Source: Chrysoperla carnea
Taxonomy: Eukaryota; Arthropoda; Insecta; Neuroptera; Chrysopidae
DNA: 64,000 nucleotides
Direction: 5' to 3'
Assembly (NCBI RefSeq): GCF_905475395.1
Contig: NC_058337.1
Location: 92,498,368 to 92,562,367 of the forward strand
The notes below the pieces were generated by a model. The model saw only the letters and a list, made by a program, of their open reading frames with translations, searched no databases and was not told where the DNA came from. Each line of letters opens with the position of its first letter. The stretch's first letter is position 1. The position numbers and the translations under genes were made by a program. Shown in pieces: positions 1 through 11,067 of the stretch.

Positions 1-962
1 GATCATGTGAAATCAAGGTAAGTTTTTAGAACAAAAATTAAATCAGAGTTAAGGCTAAAATATATCAAATATTCTAGCCAATTATTATATGTCAAATGTG
101 TATATTCTTTAATTAATGATATAGAAATTATAGATCCATCAAATTAATACATTTCTAAGATTATCCTCGAAGGGATTGAACGCTTGTATTTTTGCAATAA
201 ACGTATGTCTAAGGAGTAATTTGTATAAACCATATAACCAGCAATCGGTGGGAAATTTTTTGAGATCTGGATCTCAAAAAATGGATACAAGAGATCTCAA
301 AACATAAGCATTTTCGAAAATTCCAAACCTTTCTTTTTTAGACCGAATATATGTTAAGTATAGAACGAATAAAACTTCTAAAAAAAATGGCTTAGATATT
401 CCTTTAAAGTAAAAATTGAAGAAAATTCTTTACCTTTATATACTTTACCTATATATACTTTTAATGGTAAAGTTATAAAATTAAACAAATTATTTTCAAT
501 ACCCAAACGTGTATTACTATATGCTAAACTTAAACCGAGAGCCTGTATTCAAATAAAATCTTTCTCTAGTCATCAACCAGGAAGTATAGAACAACAACTA
601 TCAGGATAACTAGTACGTATATTGTAATAAATTAGTAAACAATATTTTAATTACTTACTGAATTAATTTAAAACGATAGATAGAGATAGGCATACAACTA
701 TATTCTCCCTGGTTATGAATACTAAAATCTAATACAAATATTTTATTAGTAATGTAAATTTAATAATAAACATGCACATAAATTATTAAAAGTATTTGCT
801 TAAACCACACTAAATAACTTATTTGATTCAAATACAAATGATGATAATTTTAAGCAATTGTTATGGTTTTACAATGATTGTGATACAAAATTGGGAAAAA
901 ATTCAATTTATGGAGTACACGCACGTTTCTACCACGTTTATTAGCCATACCGATATTCAAAT

Positions 963-1033
963 TGGTGGGAGCGCTGGTCAGTGTAATAAACGTTTGCCAA
1001 TTTCAAAATTAAATCTACCTAGCGCTCCCACCA
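963..1033. repeat. 13-bp perfect inverted repeat (hairpin)
   Basis: TGGTGGGAGCGCT at 963-975 is the exact reverse complement of 1021-1033, with a 45-base spacer. The arms are much more GC-rich than the surroundings. It could be the ends of a very small foldback element or a hairpin in a transcript. Nothing else nearby supports a particular role. Confidence 0.6.
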
Positions 1034-1299
1034 TAATATTAAACTATTAGGTAATTTAATTTTTCTTTAATAACTGCTAAAGAAAAGCAGAATAGATTAA
1101 ACATTTATAGAAAATTGTTGGTGGTATGCTGTGATTTGGAAATGTTTTGAATTTCGCCGGTTTTCTAAAGTGTTCTACTGTTCTAAAAGTTATCTTCATG
1201 GTTTTTGCTAGATAACAAAAACTTGAAGCAAGAAGAATGTCTAGCAAAGAAAGAAGAATACCTAGAATCGGTACAATCGATACCAATGAATCAGTCATA

Positions 1300-1352
1300 T
1301 GGGGACACAAATTTAAAAAATATATTTTTTTACAATTTTGATGGTGAATCAA
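1300..1352 (+). repeat. Short dispersed repeat, second copy near 6,897
   Basis: A block beginning GGGGACACAAATTTAAAAAA and ending in TTTTGATGGTGA occurs here and again at about 6,897-6,945. The two copies are nearly identical over about 50 bases and in the same orientation. It appears to be a fragment of an interspersed element; its borders were not defined. Confidence 0.5.
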
Positions 1353-3743
1353 GTTGCCATCCTCGTGGAAATAAGACTAAAGAATATTCATTGATGATTG
1401 TTTTGTTCGGAATGAATGGCAAGTTTCTGTCTACTGCAGAGTGAATTCTACTATTATTTCAAAATATTTCCTGCGACAATATTATCCAATTTTATATTTT
1501 TGTCTATTAACTTAAGCGCTAAAACTTTATTACTAAAGCTATCTTTTGAAAAAAATTGTTGTCTGGGCGAAGCCAGATACAACTAGTTTAATATAATTTT
1601 ATATTAATTCAAGTAATTAACCGATAAGCGTGTATGCATTTTATTTAAGAGCGAGCGACATATTAAAATAAAATTCTTCAGAACTTGTATTCAAAGAAGT
1701 AGTAGTTTTTAAATTACAGACTTTAAAAGTATAATATACATATTTGAATTATATAAATGTAAATAAATATATGCAATGCATATGACTGACTATACATACA
1801 ATGATACAGGGTGGTTAATAATAAACTTCTACTCTGTATATACACTTTGATTCGTAAAAATATGATTGTGAAGTCTTTACTCAATTTTTGTAAACTTTTA
1901 TACCAAGTTTATTTAGTAGCAAGTAGCAAGTTGTGATTGTGACCTAACAAAGTATAATGCGAGTGGTTAAAATTTGATTTTTATCACCGTGTTATGAAAA
2001 AAATTAAATCGTTTAAAAAATTTTCTCAAAAAAAAAAGAAAGTAGTTCCCGTTTTGATGTTATATTTGTCAAAAAATATTATTTCGTCCTAAGCTATAAG
2101 GACTACACTTATGAAGGAATTTTTACCGTCAATTGTGTTGTTTTGAAAAGAAATCGCGTACATGCATTACAAACATTTATAGAGATGCATAGAAAGTCGG
2201 TTAATTATTTTTTAAGCTTTCGGCTATGTGTAAGGATTAAGTACACCAAAGATCGAATCATCAAAAGCGCGTATTTTTTAAGGAATACGTGCACATACTG
2301 ACACACTTTTCCATTGTTAAGTCGGTTAGAAAGGAGCATACACCGATATTTACCATGAAAAAATATAAACTTTAAGCAAATTGAAAACAATCGCATATCA
2401 TTGAAGTTCCTAAGTTAAAATTTGATAGTACTTGTAAACTCAGAGAGAGAGTGAAAATCGGAAACTAGTGAACCTACCCGCAACTAATAAGTAAGTATTT
2501 AACTGAATTCAATTTTTTTTAGTCACTTAGCAAACACATTTTTATCGAACGTAAGGGAATGTTGCTGTAGGACATAAGAAACAATATTTATTAAGAAAAA
2601 ATCGTAGGAACGTCAAAAATTTTGCATCCTTTTTCTAAGGGAAACTACCTGTTGAATGTTATAAATAGCTGATAGTAATTTGTAAGTAATGTTTTGTACC
2701 CGAAAACTCACTTTCGATTAGATTCAAGATCAAAGGATTTAAAAATATCATTGCTTGGCTGTTTACTAAGTAGATCATCAAAGTACTCAAATGAAAAAAG
2801 CTAGATCAAATTTTACTCATAAGCTAAGAATAAATATAAAGTTATGTAAAAACACATATCAGCTATTATGAAAGTGAAGCTTTACCGAAATCTATTCTTT
2901 TTTCAAATTTTTTAATTTTTTTGAAATCGGCATTAATTTGGAATCTTTTAAAATCTTTCATTACTCGTTTGACTCGAGGTTTGATATATCTAGGTGCAAA
3001 TCTGCAATATCTCTAGAAGAGTGTGAAGATCGACAAAAAAAAAGTTTAGAAAAATTTGTTTCTTTTCTGAATATAATTTTTGGAATTTGCCTGTTATGAA
3101 AATACTTTTTTCACATAAGATTTTTGGTTTTAAAAACAATTTCCGAAGGGGACACAGAATACTTTTATGAAATCTATGGTTTTTTGAAATCTATGGTTTC
3201 AAACTAATTTAGGTACAGGTAAAATCTATTAAATAAAGTAAGTTCACCGATCGTGTTACCAAGAGAAGAAAAAGCTATTTTTTTAATTTAACAACAAAAT
3301 TATTCTCTATTTAAATGTATGCTTGATTAGAAAATAAGATTACTGTATCATAAACTTTAATACGACTAGGTGTCTAGTAAATAACAAAAAACAAAACGAA
3401 AAACATCAAAAAAATCCTATAATCTCTATCTGTTAAAAAAAATGACATATTTAAAAATATACAGATTGTTCTAAAATTAACAAAAAACAGAAATTGTCAT
3501 AGAGAGAGACATACTGTAATTTATTATTTTAAAGAAAATATTGAGGAATAATTCAATATTCAAAAATTAAAGTTATCCAGATTCTTGAAAATATGTAAAA
3601 AGTGAAATTTCTTAATAACTGTACTCTTATTGACGATTCCGAAATTTTTTGATAATTTTTGTTAAAAACTAATAGCATCCTGTACTCACTTTCGCGGAAA
3701 GCACATAATTTTAAGGAATTTTAATTTTAAGGAATGACTTTTT

Positions 3744-4104
3744 AAACGACTTCAAACAAAAAAGGTGGAGGTACTCAATTCGACTGTACTTTTTTAAAAA
3801 TGTTTGTTGGCTCAGAAATGTCGACTGGATGAACCGATGTTGATGATTCTTTTTCTATTTAAAAGCTGGTACTTACCATGTGGTCCATTTCATTATGGTC
3901 CAGTTCTGACTATGGCACCCATAGTAAAATCATGTAAGTCTTAAATTTGCATTGAGAATGTGCGCGACAAATGGACGAATAACTTATCATCCTAACCGAT
4001 TTTTTTAGTGACAAATTAGTTAGTGTACTTCAGATTCATTAAATATCATAAAATATAAAAACTTTTAACAAAAAAACCGACTTCAAAAGGAAAACTACTC
4101 CAAA
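3744..4104 (+). repeat. Dispersed repeat of the arthropod 'CGACTTCAAA' type
   Basis: The left part reads AACGACTTCAAACAAAAAAG then GTGGAGGTACTCAATTCGAC, and the right part has ACCGACTTCAAAAGG. From memory, motifs of this kind (CGACTTCAAAAAAGG followed by a GGAGGT block) are widespread in non-autonomous elements of insect genomes. I infer a decayed interspersed element; its class is uncertain. Confidence 0.45.
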
Positions 4105-4117
4105 AAAAATTAATATG

Positions 4118-4306
4118 CACTAAAAAGTAAAAAAATTACGATAATATAATGTAACTACAATTATTGTTATTTTTGGAGTCGGTGTCAATCAAGTTTATGT
4201 AGCAAACTGTTCTGTCACAGTTGTTTCCTTGGCTGACACCGACTCCAAAAATAACAATAATTGTAACTACATTATATTATCGTTTTTTTTTTTTTACTTT
4301 TTAGTG
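4118..4306. mobile_element. Long hairpin / foldback element, ~70-bp arms
   Basis: The left arm 4,118-4,187 and right arm 4,234-4,306 are near-perfect reverse complements around a 46-base loop. Inner arm ends are GGAGTCGGTGTCA and TGACACCGACTCC; outer ends are CACTAAAAAGTAAA and TTTACTTTTTAGTG. Two mismatches fall in a GTAACTAC/GTAGTTAC pair and the A/T runs differ in length. The structure fits a palindromic MITE or foldback element. It lies about 750 bases upstream of the candidate signal-peptide exon. Confidence 0.75.
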
Positions 4307-4718
4307 TAATGTAAAATTTTAAAAAGGTGTTGTTTATCTTGGCTATTCTAGCGGTAGATTTACTTGATGTTTTTCATTTATTTTTCTTAAACAAAAAAAA
4401 AAAAATTACCAAAAATTCCGTGGTACAGCATGTATTAAACATACCTATTATAGGTAAGAGTTATTTCCATCAAACTCTTAAACTAAAATCATATAATTTT
4501 AAGTAATCATCCTGTATAATATAAATACAGATATACATATTTAATATTATGTGAAAAATATTGTTTTAAATTAATATGAGATAGTTAAAAGGATCAACTT
4601 TTGTCACATATGTTTTCTGTTGTGAGAGATTAATATTTAATATTCAGTGGTACACACAAAATAAACTGTATATTTCTACTCATATGTGTGCATAGTTTTG
4701 TAAACCACAAAAGCAGCA

Positions 4719-4724
4719 TCAGTT
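4719..4724 (+). promoter_or_regulatory. Possible initiator (TCAGTT) for the 5,059 exon
   Basis: TCAGTT matches the arthropod initiator consensus (TCAKTY). It lies 335 bases before the ATG at 5,059, just before a locally less AT-biased stretch that could be a 5' UTR. No TATA box is visible at the expected distance and no clear DPE was found. A six-base match is weak evidence, so this is only a candidate transcription start. Confidence 0.2.
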
Positions 4725-5058
4725 TAGAGAGAAGATTTACAAACAGCGAACAACACACATTATTTATTTTATTATAAACAATTTTAAAATTTCGTTTATA
4801 TTAAAAAAAAAATTAAAATTAATTTTGTGTTATTAAAATTGATTTACTAATAGTGCTCTGAATTTGTTGTTGGATGGTGTCGGGAAGATTTTGAATCTCA
4901 AAAAAAATGGTGTATAGTTTTTCATTTAAATTTCCTGTTTGCGCTCATCCAAATCACATAAGAAATAAATCATAATCGGATACAATTTTTTTTTTCTTAT
5001 TTTAATTTAATATTTTTATTTTGTGATATTTATTGTTTTTGAAAATTTTAAAAATATT

Positions 5059-5145
5059 ATGGAAATAGTTGGGGACTGTTGGTTTTTGTTGGGAATATTT
5101 TATGTTGTTTGTGTTAATTCTGTGGTTGTTTCAAAACATCAACAG
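5059..5145 (+). CDS. Candidate signal-peptide first coding exon of the TSP1/trypsin protease
   Basis: The ATG at 5,059 has A at -3 and G at +4 and opens a 29-codon segment, beginning MEIVGDC and ending SKHQQ, with a hydrophobic core (WFLLGIFYVVCV) typical of a secretory signal or signal anchor. The segment ends exactly at CAACAG|GTATGG, a plausible splice donor, in phase 0. The first recognised protease exon (26,953) also starts in phase 0 and lacks a start codon, so the join would give SKHQQ|GHLQYND. Against it: the intron would be 21.8 kb, phase agreement alone has a one-in-three chance, and the segment could belong to another gene or to none. Confidence 0.5.
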
Positions 5146-5197
5146 GTATGGAATCAACATTTTTTATTAAATAAATTGAGTAGAGAAATATACTTTT

Positions 5198-5535
5198 TTT
5201 ATTTAAGGTAGTACTATCGGTAATAGACTTTGCATTCAGAATTTAATGAAACTTGGCATAGTTGTCCATTATTATATCATAATTAACCAGTTAAAGTTTT
5301 AGGGGCTTTCAGACAACTGAAAAAAAGATATTTTAAAGATATTTGAACATTAATCCTTATGGGAAATCACAGATTTTATTTTATTTCACAAAACTGGACG
5401 TTAAGATTTTCAGTTCTCTGAAGGCCCCTAAAAATTTAACTGGTTACTTATGATATAATAATTGGACAACTATGCCAAGTTTCATTAAATTCTGAATGCA
5501 AAGTTATTATTACCGACAGTACTACCTTAAATAAA
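5198..5535. mobile_element. 338-bp MITE with ~122-bp terminal inverted repeats
   Basis: Arms 5,198-5,319 and 5,411-5,535 are reverse complements with few mismatches. The ends read TTTATTTAAGGTAGTACT... and ...AGTACTACCTTAAATAAA. If the terminus is taken at GGTAGTAC, both ends are flanked by TTAA, the target of piggyBac-like elements; but the symmetry extends past TTAA, so the true border is uncertain. No coding capacity. It sits 52 bases after the candidate first-exon donor, at the start of the putative first intron. Confidence 0.8.
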
Positions 5536-8500
5536 TGTGATTGAGAAGTTAAGAATACTGAATTAAGATTTATAAAATTTATATTAATAGAAAAACGCTC
5601 ACTTTTCTTTTACCCAAAATAGTTTTATTTCTTCAAGTAATACAATAATATATCTAATTTAATATGAGGAAATAAATTGAGCGATTTCACTAAAAAAAAA
5701 TTATTCCTTTTACATATGGTTTTACATTCAATCACACAAACATAGTGATAATTGCAACTCCACCTCCATCGAAGTTAATATTTAATTTCTTAAATAAACA
5801 CAAAAAAATTATGTAACCCAATACGAAAGGATACCATTTAAGTTATAAATTTTCGATGATCTCCAAAAGATTCTACGTATACATAAGTACTTCCAATAAT
5901 TTTTCTAGAAGTAAGTACAGTTCTAAGAATCTTCACAGTTCTCAGAAACAGATTGCCTAAGATATCTCAGTATTATGTGGAAGCGCAAGAAAAAATATAA
6001 CATAATTATGTATGTATAGCAATAAACTATTTCCCTGCGCTCCCTCAAATAAAAGTTACTAATCTGTTTCACTTAATTCCAAATTTATAAACGAATACCA
6101 CCGCACAATGTCCCTGATTCCATATTTTCCGAGTTTAACCTCCTCGACGTCCTTTAGATCCTCTCGTCCTATGGCTTACGTATCTCGAGCCGTAACCTGA
6201 AAACTCGCCTTGTTCACAATACAGTATAGATGAAACCAATAATAATTATTTACAAAACGACTCTTTTCTTTAAAACTCCATGGTTATTTAAAACAAAACC
6301 TGGGCAGAAAATATATTTCCATACATTCCTCTCTGGGTCAAGTAAAATTTGATTATTGTACGTTCGTACGTACTTCGAGTTTTTCAAGTTAGAGTATAAA
6401 AGCGATTCAGACTTAGCCAAAAACTGTTGACTTTATGGCTATAAAATACTTACCTGCTCTACGACTAAAGGTTTATTTTATAAGCATAAGCCATAAGAAA
6501 ATGTTTACGCTGTGATTAAAATTGTAGCTGTAACCAATCATATAATATAATAAATCTTTAAGGATGTACAAGCGCCAAGTTAATTTCGGATAAAAGGCTT
6601 GATTTTTTTTTATATGCAGTTGGCCTAAGTCTAAATCGATTTTGAAAATTTTAGGGAAGTGGAGTGGGTTTGACCGATTATTTAAATAAATAAATGACTT
6701 CAAAAGTAGGCATATTTAACATGGGTATTATGGGAAAACGGTAGATGGAGAATATGTTTTCATAGATTTCCCCAAAACTAGTCGGTGGAAATTAAAAAAA
6801 AAAAACTATTGAAATTAAAGTTAAAACCTTAATAAATCGTTGAAAACAAAAGAAACCCGTTGTGCTCGACTAATTAAGGATGTATGAGTACGGTATCGGG
6901 GACACAAATTTAAAAAAATATATATTTTTAATTTTGATGGTGAGTTATGTTATCACTTGGCAATAATATAAGACGGAAAGTAATAACAAATTTTTCGATA
7001 CTTGGAATAATTTTCAAATAATCTAAAATTAAAAATTTTGTTCAATTATTTAGCTTTCAATATTTCGAAAAACAAGGCAGATATCGAAAAATTGTATTCT
7101 TATTTTCTTGATTCATGAAGTTATAACAAAATTCATCACCAAAGTTGAAACTTAGTTACAAATAATTTCAACCACAAGCCTAAACTTACCCTGTCGCTCA
7201 TACTACCTTAAACATTACACGAAATCTACAAAAATAAATAGTGTGCAATTACGGAAAAGCAAAATAACAAGATTAAAATGAAATAAAAAACATCTATTGT
7301 TTTAGTTTTTGCACATTTTTATTTTACGTGAGTTAAGGTGAATCTTCTTACACATACCGTGAGTTTCTTGGAAACAGTTTTCTTTAACAGAACAACTAGC
7401 TTAATTAAATGATTTGTAAGCAATTCGTCAGAATAAAATTTATGCATATTATTTATATAAACTAAATAGGCATAAAATCAGATAATTAATTGTTGATTAT
7501 GAATTTCTGAGTAACTCGTTTCCTCTTAAAAAATCTGAATTAAGATTACTGCAATTTGATAACTGAAAATCAGCAACAGCTGTAGAAATTATTTAATAAG
7601 CTAACCTGTACGTACCTTGACCTGAATATAATTCAATTTTTGAATTCAGACATATTAATGACATTCATTACAGTTAGAGCGTTAATATTATAATCTGGAA
7701 ACATCGTAGAGCTTCAATTAATATATCTACTCATATACAGAGCTATTCATGTTATTCGACACGAAAGATTAATGCTAAACTGTAAGATATTGATAACATA
7801 TTGTTTCTGGGATAGAGGCTTATTGGCTGTACATTTTAAAATTACTTGCGTTATGTACAGGATATCCGAAAAACAAGAAAAGTATCAAATTTTGAAATAA
7901 GTACACTCTGTTTATTATTGTATTTCAAGTTTTACGGTGATTTTCCTAAGGTTTACTTCACTTAAACTTCACAGTTTTTGAAATATCCCGAATTTTCTTC
8001 AAATTTAGTAACAATTTTAACGTATAAGTCCTTAAAGCTTATATCCGTTTTTGAAACCAGATTCAACTTGGAGTCTACTAAGCGATTGAGTTTTTGCCGC
8101 AATTGTAAATAAAGGAATTACGTTTACAGGTTGTCCCAAAATTATGACTAAAGAATTACAAGTTTTAAACGATAATAAGTTGGTTAACTTAATAAATGTT
8201 AATATGGTTTAACTCAACTTTTCTATAGCTATCTGTTCATGGAAAACGCACATTTTCTGAATGCGAACTGATTTAAACATATTTAATATGCATAAAATCA
8301 CCTATGAATGATTCAAGTATACAATATGTTTCAAAATTGTACGGCTACTATTTCAGATGCGTGTTCCATTTCTCTACCCGAAAATAAGCAAAAATTCATA
8401 TAAACATACTTTTGAAAATAATTTATTCTCTAAATACAGAAGACTTAATGTTTATTTATTTTTCTCACGTTCATCAAATTCGAAATCAAGAAATTTTAAT

Positions 8501-8640
8501 CAAGGTTTAAAAAGCTTTACGACAATAATTGAATATTATTGCTTGTTTGGCAGGTGATTAAGAGCTTGTCAATTATTAATAAGCACTGGTTGAGTAGGTT
8601 CACACGAACTTCATATAAGTAAATACTGTTACTGTTGAAC
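5536..8640. other. Intronic/intergenic stretch without gene
   Basis: No coding exon recognised on either strand. Apart from the short repeats near 6,897 and 7,158 the sequence looks unique and AT-rich. A less AT-biased patch at about 6,115-6,220 has no protein-like frame that I could support. Confidence 0.5.
7158..7212 (-). repeat. Dispersed repeat end, related copy at 62,757
   Basis: Read on the minus strand this begins AAGGTAGTATGAGCG, then a GTAAGTTTAGGCTTGTGGTTG-like block. The plus strand at 62,757-62,803 has AAGGTAGTACGAGCGCC followed by an equivalent block. The shared AAGGTAGTA start also resembles the end of the MITE at 5,198-5,535, so these may be ends of related elements. Only one end was recognised in each case. 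Confidence 0.5.
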
Positions 8641-8651
8641 ATCTTATAATT

Positions 8652-8874
8652 ATGGCAGACACCACAAAATTTTCCACTTTTACAGAACAAACAGACAGGT
8701 ATGTTTTTTATTCTATGGAGCGGAATAAAGAAATGATGCGACTCTTTGCACCATTTATTTTGAACATATCGTGTTGATATGCGTATTAGAAGCCGCAAAA
8801 AACTTATACAAAAAACATCATGATGCTGTTAGAGGCCATCCATTAATTACGTACGCATTTTGGGAGGGAAGGTT
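8652..8874 (+). other. Coding-like segment of unknown origin
   Basis: An ATG at 8,652 opens 41 codons (starts MADTTKFSTFTEQTDR, stop at 8,775-8,777). A +1-type shift then gives a second frame reading EAAKNLYKKHHDAVRGHPL and ITYAFWEGR up to about 8,871. Both parts look more protein-like than the background, and AGACAG|GTATGT at 8,697 could be a splice donor. I do not recognise the family. Possibilities are a small gene in two exons, a frameshifted pseudogene or part of a transposon. The opposite strand is also open here, which weakens the case. Confidence 0.25.
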
Positions 8875-8896
8875 GGTTTTAAAAAATCTATTCATG

Positions 8897-8932
8897 TGTG
8901 TGTGTGTGTGGGTGGAGGAGGGTGGTGGATTT
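8897..8932 (+). repeat. (TG)n microsatellite and G-rich tract
   Basis: An alternating TG run of about nine units is followed by a GGGTGGAGGAGGGTGGTGG purine tract, unusual in this AT-rich sequence. Probably a simple repeat only. Confidence 0.7.
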
Positions 8933-9432
8933 AACCCATTCTTACGGAAAGTTTTATGACTTGAATTTTAAAATTAGAAATAATGTATATATCGCGAACT
9001 TTAGTCTCTATGCTAAAGAATAAAAATCTTTAATCTACGTCCAACTGTGAGTTTTAGTGTAACTAAAGGGGTTCCAGAAATCTTTTTTTTGCTTACATAA
9101 ATAAATAAAATTGTCAAAATTATGCTAACGTAGTTAATGAATGGCCCCTAAGAAGTTCCAAATAAGCATAGTTGGTGCTGTTAAATAACCATCATTTTGA
9201 TCACTTATCTCAGAAATAAATTATTTGAAGCTAGAGAACACAAGCCTTAAAAGGTGTCATGCAATTTTGAAACAACCAATTGTAAAAATTTCACAAGGAG
9301 TTGCCGCAATGATAAGGACCGCACGTATACTTTAATGGAACAGTAAACTTTCATGCTCGTGCAAAATAGTGCCCCACCCCTAATGTAAAACATTTATAGA
9401 AAAAATAAAACAATGTTTTTTAATTTTGTTGC

Positions 9433-9512
9433 ATCGGCTTAAATTCAACCCGCAACCCAGGTATACCGCGTGTGGATGATGGTACGCAAAAACCAACTAA
9501 GCCATTCTAGAG
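9433..9512 (-). mobile_element. Degraded tRNA-derived SINE head
   Basis: On the minus strand the sequence has a pol III A-box-like TGGCTTAGTTGG and, about 45 bases later, a B-box-like GGGTTGAATTT (canonical GGTTCGAATCC). The block is more GC-rich than its flanks and has tRNA-like spacing. I infer an old tRNA-derived SINE or tRNA pseudogene; no foldable intact tRNA is present. Confidence 0.45.
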
Positions 9513-10190
9513 GATTTATATGTGTAAAATTATTTCGAAAAGTTAGTATATCCAAATCTGTTAACCTTCAAAAAGGTGTTATTTCTTCATAAAGAAGGCG
9601 AATGTAGATGGAACATAATTCTATACAAATTAGGTAGTTGAAATAATAAAAGTGGCGGCGTCTGACGACCATTTTTATATATCGATTTGTTATTTTCAAA
9701 TTTTATGTAACAATTCGACTAACTATTATTTAATTAAAAAAAGTTCTTCTAAAGATTTATTTAAATGTCTGTACATACAATTACAAACACATATTAATTA
9801 GTATAAAAAGCTTTGCTTATAATGCACTTTTATACATCATATGTATGATAATAATCAAATAATTTATGTTAAAAGATTTGTGTCTCTTGTGAATTAAGTT
9901 TTTAATTGTCTTAGTACGAGTATATAAGTGTTTTGTAGTACAAAGTCAAACAAACAAATAAATTTTCAACACGATCAATTACTGTATAGTACAGAACAAT
10001 TTTATTATTCTTTTCCAATTCTTTTACACTTTTATGTCTAAAAAAAAGCTAAAATATATGTGCATATTTTTTTTAACGGTTATATATCGGCATCGGTGAG
10101 GCTAGGAGACAAAAAATTACTTAAATAATCCAACATTGAAAAATGCGCTTATCAAATTTCAAACTATTTAATATTTTCATCGAAATTAGT
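9513..10190. other. AT-rich stretch without gene
   Basis: No exon or recognisable element seen. Confidence 0.5.
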
Positions 10191-10197
10191 GTCTACA

Positions 10198-10271
10198 ATG
10201 AGCGTTTTTTTGAAACACATATATCTCAAAAACGATGAGCGTTTTTTTGAAACACATATATCTCAAAAACG
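10198..10271 (+). repeat. Perfect 37-bp tandem duplication
   Basis: The unit starts ATGAGCGTTTTTTTGAAACA and ends CTCAAAAACG. It occurs twice in immediate succession (10,198-10,234 and 10,235-10,271) without a difference apart from the base after the second copy, which suggests a recent duplication. It abuts the left side of the interspersed repeat that follows. Confidence 0.85.
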
Positions 10272-10277
10272 ATAAGC

Positions 10278-10838
10278 CTAAATAACAAGTGAAAACAAAC
10301 AATTGACTGAGTAAATTGTTGAAATACCATGCATAATCAGTGTTGATTTCTTATCACATAACACATACAAACATGTGACACATACACTGATAATCAAGTA
10401 TAGTACATATTATAAAATTTCCGCCTTATTGGCGCCCTCACGGGTAAACAGTGATGTTTACGAAAAAATGTTTCAAACAAAGTTGTTTAATTTTTGATAA
10501 GGAACATTTTTCACATTTAAACTTTTGTTCTATCTCTAACGGTTTACAAGATGGGTCCTACGGACCCAAGACCCAATTGACCTATGATGCTCATTTACGA
10601 ACTTGACCTCACTTTTTACGCCCTGAGTACGCTGTAAAAATTTCAGCTTGATATCTTTTTTCGTTTTTGAGTTATCGTGGCCACAGACGGACGGACGGAC
10701 AATCGGAAATGGACTAATTAGGTGATTTTATGAACACCTATGACAAAATTTTTTCCCTAGCATCATTATTTTTAAGCGTTACAAACTTGGGACTAAACTT
10801 AATATACTATGTATATTTCATATATACATGGTATAAAA
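10278..10838 (+). mobile_element. Copy of the most abundant interspersed repeat (family R1)
   Basis: This block runs from ACAAGTGAAAACAAACAATTG to the terminal ATGGTATAAAAA. It shares a long ordered set of motifs with copies at 27,279, 31,688, 36,900, 50,077 and 51,836: the hairpin GGGTCCTACGGACCC, GACGGACGGACGG, AACACCTATxxCAAAATTTT and GCGTTACAAACTTGGGAC. The one copy with both ends (31,688-32,510) shows long terminal inverted repeats, so I read the family as a non-autonomous DNA transposon. The apparent open frame at 10,730-10,966 is a by-product of the repeat and is not a gene. Confidence 0.75.
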
Positions 10839-11067
10839 AGTGTCAAGATACAAAAAGTGATAATAATAGTCAAAAGTATACAATCATTTGGTTTTCTAAT
10901 CAAATATTTGATCAAAGACCGATGTCTATAAAACCAGGAGGCTTGGCGCAAAATACCAGCAAATAAAAATTGTTAAAAAATGTTCCAAATATAAGATCCA
11001 ATTGGTTTTAAATTATATTTTATCAAAATCAAACAATAATCCTTAATTTTTCAATATCAAATTTTCA

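Larger units (their letters stand above)
1..4700. other. Intergenic, AT-rich, no gene recognised
   Basis: No convincing coding exon was seen in this stretch on either strand; open frames are short and low in complexity. It contains a 13-bp perfect inverted repeat (963-975/1021-1033), a short dispersed repeat near 1,300 with a second copy near 6,897, a dispersed element around 3,744-4,104 and a long hairpin at 4,118-4,306, each listed separately. The rest looks like ordinary AT-rich spacer with homopolymer runs. Confidence 0.6.

Noticed and set aside
1077..1444. Overlapping open frames on both strands near 1.1-1.4 kb
   Set aside because: Part of the region is a dispersed repeat (copy at 6,897); no splice signals or family motifs support either frame.
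10730..10966. 78-codon open frame (MNTYDKIFSLASLFLS...)
   Set aside because: It lies wholly inside a copy of the interspersed R1 repeat; the equivalent place in other copies is not open.
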